Shown here piece by piece: positions 1 through 5,450 of a stretch of 5,522 nt of DNA. The DNA comes from Ktedonobacter sp. (GTDB taxonomy: Bacteria > Chloroflexota > Ktedonobacteria > Ktedonobacterales > Ktedonobacteraceae): the NCBI GenBank assembly GCA_003450555.1, contig DMFQ01000131.1:7377-12898 (forward strand). The letters are read 5' to 3'. Position 1 is the stretch's first letter, and the number at the start of each line of letters is the position of its first letter. Position numbers and translations under genes: made by a program. The notes below the pieces were generated by a model. The model had not been told where the DNA came from, did not search any database, and was given only the letters and a program-made list of their open reading frames with translations.

Positions 1-14
1 ATAGAGCGAGCATA

Positions 15-2399
15 GTGGGAAACGAAGAACAATTACCGCCAAAGCCACAACAAGGACAGGGACAGCCGGGGCAACATGGTTACTATGGCTGGCAATACGA
101 ACAGGAACAACCAAACACATTGGCGCAGCAGTCACCAGTTGCGTCACAGCCACCAGTGTATCCTCCACCCCAACCCCCACCACTACAACCCCCTCCCATA
201 TATCCACCGCAATCACAAGGAGGGCAGGGACAGCCATATCAGCAAGTGCCGCAGCGCTACCAGGCACCAATCGCTGATATGGGAAGTTCGCTTGGGGTTG
301 GACAGGGGATGGAGTACCAATACTATGAAGTGCCCCAACCCTCTCAGCCACTTCCCCAGTTGCGCCAGGCTCGTCTTCAACAATTGCGAGAAGAGCGCAT
401 GCGTCGACAACAAAGGCGCATGAAACCTGATGTAACAAGTATTTTCCCATTCCGCGAAAAGAACCGTTCGCCGGGAGCCAGAGCACCTTTCCCTGCCACA
501 CCTGCCCAGATGTCACCATCCAGAGGCAATGGGGCTGCACCACCCATGCATCCGGGAGCGCCCGGAGCTTCACCAGCACAGTTTTCGCCCGCGTTAGCAC
601 CACCCATAGAGGCGTCACCTATTCTATCCCCGGATTCTTTGTCACAAATAGGGCAGAGGAACCCATCAGGTCAACTCATTGCTCCAGATAACATGTTACA
701 AGCCGCCTCGGGAGTCTCGCAGGACACCGGTATGATCCAGCGGGTACATATCCGCAGAGCTACCTTCATCCTGACCAGCGCTTTCGTCGTCAGCCGTGTC
801 TTCGGCCTGGTGCGTACGTTACTGTTTGCCTTTGTCTTCGGTGCGGGCGCCACCTCGGATGCGTATATACAAGCATTTTACATTCCCGATTTTATCTTTA
901 ATGTCGTGGCAGGTGGTGCGCTCGCATCAGCATTCATTCCCGTCTTTACAAAATACATGTCTGGTGATAACGATGAAAGGAGTGCCTGGCATGTTGCCAG
1001 TGCTGCGCTCAATCTTGCCATCGGTATCATGATTGTACTGGCACTGATCTCGATCATCTTCGCGGGACAGATCATACCGCTCTACAATCCAAAACCGCCC
1101 TCTGTCAACCTCCAGGACTATACAACTCACATCGATCTAATCATTTCGCTTGCACGGATCATGCTTTTGCAAGCAATCATACTTGGAGGAGGCGTCATCG
1201 TCACCTCCGTATTAAATGCACGCCAGAATTTTCTGCTACCCGCGGTCGGCAATGTCCTCTACAATGTAGGCATTATCATTGGACTTCTGCCGGGCGTCTT
1301 CCTGGCATTTATTGGACATCGCAACGATATCACCGCTGCATATGCAGCAACGTGGGGCGTTGTTTTAGGCGCCGTCTTACAAGTTGCTATCCAGATTCCT
1401 GGCCTCCGCAAAGTTGGCATGCACTATACATTCAGCTTTGACTGGCGACATCCTGGCGTCATTCAAGTCGGACGGATGATGGTACCTCGTATCATCAATG
1501 CCGCAATGCTCTACTTTTCCATCTTTGTCGACCGTTTTCTCATTGTTCTCCTTGTAGCGAACGCGCTCAGTGGCTTTGTTACCCAGTACTATCAAGCGCT
1601 CCAAATATTGCTACTTCCCCTGGGTATTTTTGGTATGGCGATCTCTACCGCTGCCTTTCCAACATTGGCGGAGAATGTCGCGAAGGGGCGTTTCGACCGT
1701 TTACGCAGTATTATCCAGGAGACACTCCGCAGCATCCTATTTATGTCGATACCCTCAAGTATCGGCCTGATTGCTTTAGGGCTGCCAATCGTCCAGGTGC
1801 TTCTGGAACACGGTGAGTACAACCTGCAGAGCGCGGCATTCACCACATTTCCCCTCGCTGGCTTTGCAATTGGCCTGGCAGGTCTCGCCTCGGTCGAGAT
1901 ACTCACACGCGCTTTCTACGCTCTTCGCGATAGCGTAACTCCCGTCATCGTAAGCGTGCTCCAGTTTATCTTTAAGATTGCGCTCAGCCTGATACTGATC
2001 AATATCGCGATTTGGGGGCCGCAGTGGGGAACGTTTGCCCTGGCCTTCTCTACCTCCTTGGCTGGTACGCTTGAAGCTATTGTCCTGCTCTGGCTGCTCA
2101 ATCAGCGCGTAGGAGATCTCCAACTCCGCCAGCTAGCCATTTTTACCGGGCGTATCATGCTCGCGTCGTTGGCAATGGGGGCCGGTATCTTCATTCTCCG
2201 CTTTGTCCTCGATCTTGTGTTAGTCACCACGCGTAATCAGGCGCTGGGAGTGGGAGGCTCTCTAATGGCCCTGATAAAGCTGTCAATAGAGTTGTTTGCT
2301 GGCATCTTCATCTACATTCGGGTGTCACGCCGCCTGGGTATCGAAGAACTGGGACCGGTGAAGCGCGTACTCGATCGACTTAAATTATCCTGGATTTAA
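15..2399 (+). CDS. murJ: MurJ/MviN-family lipid II flippase with long Pro/Gln-rich N-terminal extension
   Basis: Polytopic inner-membrane protein of the MOP superfamily, expected to flip the peptidoglycan precursor lipid II across the membrane. The conserved core runs from about residue 248 to 794 (about 547 residues; E. coli MurJ has 511) and contains many hydrophobic segments. Diagnostic matches are SRVFGLVR (260-267), FGAGATSDAY (275-284) and LPLGIFGMAISTAAFPTLAE (534-553). R261, R267 and D282 align with E. coli R18, R24 and D39. In contrast, E. coli R52, R53, E57 and R270 appear as F295, N296, G300 and Q530. Residues 1-246 have no membrane segment: 1-115 are Pro/Gln/Tyr-rich with three PPP runs at 50-61, 116-137 form a very basic patch, and 140-235 are Pro/Ala/Ser-rich. 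This part should be cytoplasmic and disordered. The start is the first in-frame GTG, but the frame is open to the left edge, so the true start could lie outside. A second candidate start is at 732. The next gene follows 5 bases after the stop. Family certain, flippase role likely. Confidence 0.92.
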   Translation: MGNEEQLPPKPQQGQGQPGQHGYYGWQYEQEQPNTLAQQSPVASQPPVYPPPQPPPLQPPPIYPPQSQGGQGQPYQQVPQRYQAPIADMGSSLGVGQGMEYQYYEVPQPSQPLPQLRQARLQQLREERMRRQQRRMKPDVTSIFPFREKNRSPGARAPFPATPAQMSPSRGNGAAPPMHPGAPGASPAQFSPALAPPIEASPILSPDSLSQIGQRNPSGQLIAPDNMLQAASGVSQDTGMIQRVHIRRATFILTSAFVVSRVFGLVRTLLFAFVFGAGATSDAYIQAFYIPDFIFNVVAGGALASAFIPVFTKYMSGDNDERSAWHVASAALNLAIGIMIVLALISIIFAGQIIPLYNPKPPSVNLQDYTTHIDLIISLARIMLLQAIILGGGVIVTSVLNARQNFLLPAVGNVLYNVGIIIGLLPGVFLAFIGHRNDITAAYAATWGVVLGAVLQVAIQIPGLRKVGMHYTFSFDWRHPGVIQVGRMMVPRIINAAMLYFSIFVDRFLIVLLVANALSGFVTQYYQALQILLLPLGIFGMAISTAAFPTLAENVAKGRFDRLRSIIQETLRSILFMSIPSSIGLIALGLPIVQVLLEHGEYNLQSAAFTTFPLAGFAIGLAGLASVEILTRAFYALRDSVTPVIVSVLQFIFKIALSLILINIAIWGPQWGTFALAFSTSLAGTLEAIVLLWLLNQRVGDLQLRQLAIFTGRIMLASLAMGAGIFILRFVLDLVLVTTRNQALGVGGSLMALIKLSIELFAGIFIYIRVSRRLGIEELGPVKRVLDRLKLSWI
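721..734 (+). promoter_or_regulatory. Internal ribosome binding site and ATG at the MurJ core boundary
   Basis: AGGA at 721-724 is followed by a 7-base spacer and an in-frame ATG at 732-734 (Met240 of the long form). Initiation here would give a protein of 555 residues that begins 8 residues before the conserved MurJ core, close to the normal family length. The site is better formed than the one at the GTG at 15, where only GAGCGAG (4-10) lies upstream. It may be a real second start or coincidence; the open frame and coherent Pro-rich composition upstream argue that the long form is also made. Confidence 0.35.
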
Positions 2400-2404
2400 C
2401 ACCT

Positions 2405-3442
2405 ATGAAATATCTTCGCCTTGCTATTATCGGCTTCGGTACTGTCGGTCAGGGGTTCGCAGAATTGCTCGCCGCTCGCCAGGACTGGATAAGACACGAT
2501 TTTGGACTAGAAGTGACGCTTGTCAGTGTGGCCAATGCCCGCGATGGTTTCATCTACCATCAAACCGGGCTGGATATACCCATGCTGTTAGAGCTTGCAG
2601 CTTCTCGACGCCCTCTCACTGAACATCCAGGCGTCACTCACTGGGCAAATACTCTGGAAGGTCTCACGACAGCGGATGCGGATGTGCTGGCGGAGGCAAC
2701 TGGGACCAATCTGCACGATGCGGAACCAGGGATAAGCCATATTCGTACTGCATTAGCGCGGGGAATGCATGTCATCACTGCCAACAAGGGACCGGGTGCA
2801 CTGGCAGCCGAGGAACTCTTTGCCTTAGCGCATCAGCATGGAGTCGAGTTGCGCATGGAGTCAACGGTGATGGCAGGTACTCCTATCCTCAGCACTATTA
2901 GTGAAGGCATGGCAGGCGCACAAATCTCGGCTATACGAGGCATTCTCAACGGCACAACCAATTATATTCTTAGCGCGATGGCCAGCGGTCGCGACTACAA
3001 CGATGTCCTGGTAGAAGCCCAGGCTCAGGGTTACGCGGAAGCGGACCCAACCGCCGATGTTGAAGGCTACGATGCACTGGCAAAAATTCTCATTCTGTCC
3101 TCGCTAGTTTTTGGTCGTTCCCTCAAACCAGGCGATGTCTATCGCCAGGGCATCACAGCTATAACCAGAGAACAGGTGCAACGGGCAGTTGCCAACGGGC
3201 AGCGCATCAAACTGATTGCTTCGATAGTATCGCATCCAGGAGAAGCCAGGCTAGAGGCAAAAGTCGCGCCGGTTGAATTGCCTCTCAGTGACCCATTAGC
3301 CCGCGTTGATGGCGTTACGAATGCTATTACTATACACAGTGATACTCTGCCAGAGGTGACTATAATTGGCCCCGGCGCCGGTAGGTTACAAACTGGTCAG
3401 GGATTACTGGCGGATTTACTGGCCATCGCAAAGACAAGCTGA
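2405..3442 (+). CDS. hom: Homoserine dehydrogenase, short form without ACT domain
   Basis: Cytosolic NAD(P)H-dependent enzyme that reduces aspartate 4-semialdehyde to homoserine, the branch point toward threonine, methionine and isoleucine. The Rossmann nucleotide-binding motif GFGTVG is at residues 10-15. The TANKGP segment (125-130) carries conserved Lys128, and GILNGTTNYIL (179-189) is a family hallmark. The catalytic and substrate-binding stretch GYAEADPTADVEGYDALAK (209-227) aligns E212, D218, D223 and K227 with yeast E208, D214, D219 and K223. The protein is 345 residues and stops after the catalytic domain; longer bacterial forms of about 430 residues add a C-terminal ACT domain for threonine feedback, which is absent. 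The ATG at 2405 lies 5 bases after the murJ stop with only a weak GGA (2392-2394) upstream, so translation is probably coupled to murJ. No other threonine-pathway gene is in the window. The 3' end overlaps the inverted repeat shared with the converging gene. Confidence 0.95.
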   Translation: MKYLRLAIIGFGTVGQGFAELLAARQDWIRHDFGLEVTLVSVANARDGFIYHQTGLDIPMLLELAASRRPLTEHPGVTHWANTLEGLTTADADVLAEATGTNLHDAEPGISHIRTALARGMHVITANKGPGALAAEELFALAHQHGVELRMESTVMAGTPILSTISEGMAGAQISAIRGILNGTTNYILSAMASGRDYNDVLVEAQAQGYAEADPTADVEGYDALAKILILSSLVFGRSLKPGDVYRQGITAITREQVQRAVANGQRIKLIASIVSHPGEARLEAKVAPVELPLSDPLARVDGVTNAITIHSDTLPEVTIIGPGAGRLQTGQGLLADLLAIAKTS

Positions 3443-3471
3443 GATCATCAGAAATTATTTCAGTTTGTCTT
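3431..3471. terminator. Inverted repeat over the stop codons of two convergent genes
   Basis: AAGACAAGCTGA (3431-3442) can pair with TCAGTTTGTCTT (3460-3471) around a 17-base loop. In the plus-strand transcript all 12 pairs form, one being G-U. In the minus-strand transcript the same position is an A-C mismatch, so the hairpin is stronger for hom. The left arm contains the last codons and stop of hom (TGA 3440-3442). The right arm encodes the last codons of the EncFtn gene, whose TAA (3455-3457) is in the loop. There is no clear T-run on either side, so this is a terminator-like or 3'-end-protecting structure and not a textbook intrinsic terminator. Confidence 0.45.
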
Positions 3472-3778
3472 CAGCCTCTTCACCTTGCTCAGCATTCTCT
3501 ATGATATCGCCTTCATGGAAAAGCACATTCTTTGCGGCAACGCGCCACTTGGGATTGCGCCGCAAGAGAAACTCAAGATCCATTGAGAAGTGCAGAAATT
3601 CTTCTTCCTGAGAATGCTGCATGATCTTTTTGGCATCCGGGTCCTGCTCAACAGAAATACGCTGCTCATACCATCCAATCGCCTCGCACTCCTCCTTCAA
3701 TGAGGCGATGATACGAGCGAAGGTGCGGGTCTCCTGCGACAATTCATTAGCCGGTTCATGATACTGGTCAAAACCCAT
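3455..3778 (-). CDS. Encapsulated-ferritin-like (EncFtn) protein without visible cargo peptide
   Basis: Small two-helix ferritin-like protein of 107 residues. Members of this family assemble as ring-shaped decamers, oxidise Fe(II), and are normally packaged inside an encapsulin shell that stores the iron. Family signatures are YHEPANELSQETR (6-18), SLKEECEAIGWYEQR (26-40), the EEEFLH metal motif (58-63) and the end of the core LFHEGDI (86-92). With an offset of two, E30, E60 and H63 align with the Rhodospirillum rubrum EncFtn ferroxidase ligands E32, E62 and H65, and E29, E32, W36 and Y37 align with its E31, E34, W38 and Y39. The tail after residue 92 is only acidic and polar, with no GSLxIGSL-like encapsulin-targeting peptide. 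No encapsulin gene adjoins: the gene converges with hom on one side and follows a kinase-FHA gene on the other. The start has AAGGA (3790-3794) 11 bases upstream. Family call strong by eye; lack of a shell partner holds only for this window. Confidence 0.85.
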   Translation of the reverse strand: MGFDQYHEPANELSQETRTFARIIASLKEECEAIGWYEQRISVEQDPDAKKIMQHSQEEEFLHFSMDLEFLLRRNPKWRVAAKNVLFHEGDIIENAEQGEEAEDKLK

Positions 3779-3911
3779 GATAGTAGGTGTCCTTTCTATC
3801 TATTGGTAGCATTGGAAAAGCACAAATGCTTATACTTATCAATGTAACTGTATCTGTTCTACCCGTTACAAATCAAGCTGAAGTATTCTGGAGGGAAGGT
3901 ATTATGTCATG
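3779..3911. other. Intergenic leader upstream of the EncFtn gene
   Basis: This 133-base gap separates the stop of the kinase-FHA gene from the start of the EncFtn gene, both on the minus strand. It is AT-richer than the genes. It holds the EncFtn ribosome binding site (3790-3794), a weak promoter candidate, and overlapping short inverted repeats. AAGCA (3818-3822) pairs with TGCTT (3827-3831), and AGCATT (3808-3813) pairs with AATGCT (3825-3830); the two pairings share bases and exclude each other. No recognisable Fur, DtxR or other iron-regulator box was seen, and no convincing terminator for the kinase-FHA gene, so read-through is possible. Confidence 0.5.
3847..3876 (-). promoter_or_regulatory. 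Weak candidate promoter for the EncFtn gene
   Basis: On the minus strand TTGATT (3871-3876) and TACAGT (3847-3852) lie 18 bases apart, each matching the housekeeping -35/-10 consensus at four of six positions. An alternative -10, TATAAG (3829-3834), matches at five positions but lacks a good -35. Position upstream of the gene is right, but the match is weak. Confidence 0.2.
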
Positions 3912-5339
3912 TTATATCTTGAATAAAGGCGTATCTCTCATGTCAGGAACCTTGAATACCAGGCGCACGCTTCCACAATGTACGACATCACCATGCTGCA
4001 AAAGCTCCGGTTTGAGCGGAACAAGCGTTAATTCACCCAGGCGCGTTTTGTTGCGGCTCTTGAGATCCTCGATATAGAAAAAAGTCTCCTCGTAACGAAT
4101 GCGCGCATGTTGACGAGATACAGTCATTTTCTGATCAATGGCGGTGAGATCAATATCAGGGCTAAGATTTCGCTTTGGGTCCGTTCTGCCAACGATGACG
4201 TTTTTCTTAGCAATATCGAAACGCTGTGTCTCAACGCCATCTTTCTCACAACACAGATAGCCATAGACAGGCGCCGTTTCTGGCTGCGTTCGTGCCGTAT
4301 CCCCCTGTACAGCGGGAACGGGTACAGCAGATACGGACGTAGAGCTACCAATGAGTGTTGCACTCAATGCAACATCGTTATCAACGCGCTGCATTTCGCC
4401 CGTCACTCCAACCGCAGCATGTCCCTCGTCAGAACTAGTTGGTGAATTGCCTACCATACGCCATTCCTCTGACCCGGAACGACGAGGAAGCTGGATAGAC
4501 TCCAGGGATGCAAGCATACTTGCGGCATTGACAAAACGAGCCGAAGGATTCTTCGTCATGGCGCACTCCAACACATTTTGCAGGGCTGGCGGCGTATTGT
4601 GCTTGTACTGCGCCATACGAGGTATAGAGCCTGTGCTTTGCAATACTCCTGTCTCCGCGGCATTTTTCCCGACAAACGGCAGGCGGCCAGTTATCATTTC
4701 AAAGAGCAGTAACCCCAGTTGGTAGACATCGCTCCAAGGTCCTATATGTCCCCCGCCGATGATATATTCAGGTGGAGAGTAGCGAGGATCCAGAAACCCG
4801 ATATCGTCAACGCGCTGACTACTGATATAGCCAAGTCCATTGAGCAGCGAACGTATCCCGACGTCATCAAGCTGTACGCGGTCCGTAACTGTTACCGAAT
4901 CCACGGTAATGAGTTGTGGGCGCAGGTCTACCCCTGCTATGCCCTGCTCATGCATTACCTTCAGTCCCTGCGCCATTTGGCGCAAGAGGTCAAGCGCCCG
5001 CGGTACATCGATATTCTCATTATCCAGCACATGACGCAAAGTGATGCCACGAGGAGGATCAGTAGCGATATAGGCCCGAGTTCCATCTATACCCCAGTCA
5101 TACACTCCAATCACATGCGGAGAATGCAGCGATCGGCGTTTCTCCAAAGGTTGGAGCAGGTGCTGCACCACCTGGATATCCATTTCAGGCGGGAGTTCGA
5201 TCACCAGGAGTCCAATCACGTCGTTTGTGTTGCGATTGTAGGCCGTATATGTGGTAAGAATGCCACCAGAAGTAATCACCTGTCCAAGGTGATAAATATC
5301 TCCAATGAGTCGAGATGATTTTCGCGCCTCTTCTCCCAT
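3912..5339 (-). CDS. Degenerate serine/threonine kinase-like (probable pseudokinase) protein with C-terminal FHA domain
   Basis: Cytosolic 475-residue protein; no signal peptide or membrane segment seen. Residues about 14-280 have the Hanks-type kinase fold: a glycine-loop remnant (TSGGILTTY, 23-31), HEQGIAGVDLRPQL (130-143) where HRDLKPEN is expected, DVG (159-161) for DFG, PPE (189-191) for APE, and WSDVYQLGLLLFEMITGRLPF (202-222). The first loop glycine is replaced by T23, no lysine occurs at the VAIK position (about 41-50), HRD is GVD, the loop lysine is R140 and the metal-binding Asn is L143. Catalysis is therefore doubtful although D138 and D159 remain. A low-complexity Ser/Thr/Val/Pro linker (281-357) leads to an FHA domain (about 358-465) with VGR (383-385), SRQHA (408-412) and SRNKT (428-432). 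R385, S408 and N430 fit the phosphothreonine pocket; the usual NG is NK. Likely a phosphothreonine-binding scaffold or regulator. The ATG has GAGG (5348-5351) 8 bases upstream. Ligand and partner unknown. Confidence 0.88.
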   Translation of the reverse strand: MGEEARKSSRLIGDIYHLGQVITSGGILTTYTAYNRNTNDVIGLLVIELPPEMDIQVVQHLLQPLEKRRSLHSPHVIGVYDWGIDGTRAYIATDPPRGITLRHVLDNENIDVPRALDLLRQMAQGLKVMHEQGIAGVDLRPQLITVDSVTVTDRVQLDDVGIRSLLNGLGYISSQRVDDIGFLDPRYSPPEYIIGGGHIGPWSDVYQLGLLLFEMITGRLPFVGKNAAETGVLQSTGSIPRMAQYKHNTPPALQNVLECAMTKNPSARFVNAASMLASLESIQLPRRSGSEEWRMVGNSPTSSDEGHAAVGVTGEMQRVDNDVALSATLIGSSTSVSAVPVPAVQGDTARTQPETAPVYGYLCCEKDGVETQRFDIAKKNVIVGRTDPKRNLSPDIDLTAIDQKMTVSRQHARIRYEETFFYIEDLKSRNKTRLGELTLVPLKPELLQHGDVVHCGSVRLVFKVPDMRDTPLFKI

Positions 5340-5347
5340 GTTCTAAA

Positions 5348-5351
5348 CCTC
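5348..5351 (-). promoter_or_regulatory. Ribosome binding site of the kinase-FHA gene
   Basis: Minus-strand GAGG, within GAGTGAGG, lies 8 bases before the ATG at 5339. It supports this start; the next residues lead directly into the kinase-like domain. Confidence 0.65.
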
Positions 5352-5352
5352 A

Positions 5353-5366
5353 CTCTGTTTACAGAG
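5353..5366. repeat. Near-palindrome in the kinase-FHA leader
   Basis: CTCTGT (5353-5358) and ACAGAG (5361-5366) are perfect inverted arms around TT. The element lies between the putative transcription start and the ribosome binding site of the kinase-FHA gene. The same half-site occurs again as ACAGAG (5398-5403) followed directly by CAGAG (5404-5408), inside the spacer of the proposed promoter. It could be an operator for a dimeric repressor or a small leader hairpin. Confidence 0.4.
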
Positions 5367-5389
5367 AATAATTCATGGATATCGTCACA

Positions 5390-5418
5390 AGAATAGCACA
5401 GAGCAGAGTTACTGTCCA
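5390..5418 (-). promoter_or_regulatory. Candidate promoter for the kinase-FHA gene
   Basis: On the minus strand TGGACA (5413-5418; five of six consensus bases) and TATTCT (5390-5395; four of six) are separated by exactly 17 bases. Transcription would start near 5383, giving an untranslated leader of about 45 bases that contains the near-palindrome and the ribosome binding site. Confidence 0.4.
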
Positions 5419-5450
5419 GGTACGTTATTGACCTTTTCATGGTCTGTTAA

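Noticed and set aside
76..423. Second plus-strand frame of 115 codons over the Pro/Gln-rich region, as an alternative to the MurJ extension
   Set aside because: It gives a composition-driven His/Asn/Ser-rich shadow, ends without relation to the core, and the frame joined to the MurJ core is continuous.
1776..2123. Minus-strand open frame of 115 codons inside murJ
   Set aside because: The plus strand encodes conserved MurJ membrane segments here; the opposite frame shows no family features.
3829..3850. ATTGATAAGTATAAGCATT (minus strand) as a Fur-type iron box
   Set aside because: Only AT-rich resemblance; no consistent GATAAT hexamer array or good dyad symmetry was found.
3787..4077. Plus-strand frame spanning the EncFtn leader and the end of the FHA gene
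   Set aside because: It overlaps the well-supported FHA coding sequence on the other strand, lacks a ribosome binding site and resembles no family.
4719..5318. Plus-strand open frame of 199 codons opposite the kinase-like domain
   Set aside because: It has no recognisable protein family, and the minus strand here encodes clear kinase motifs; it is a shadow frame.
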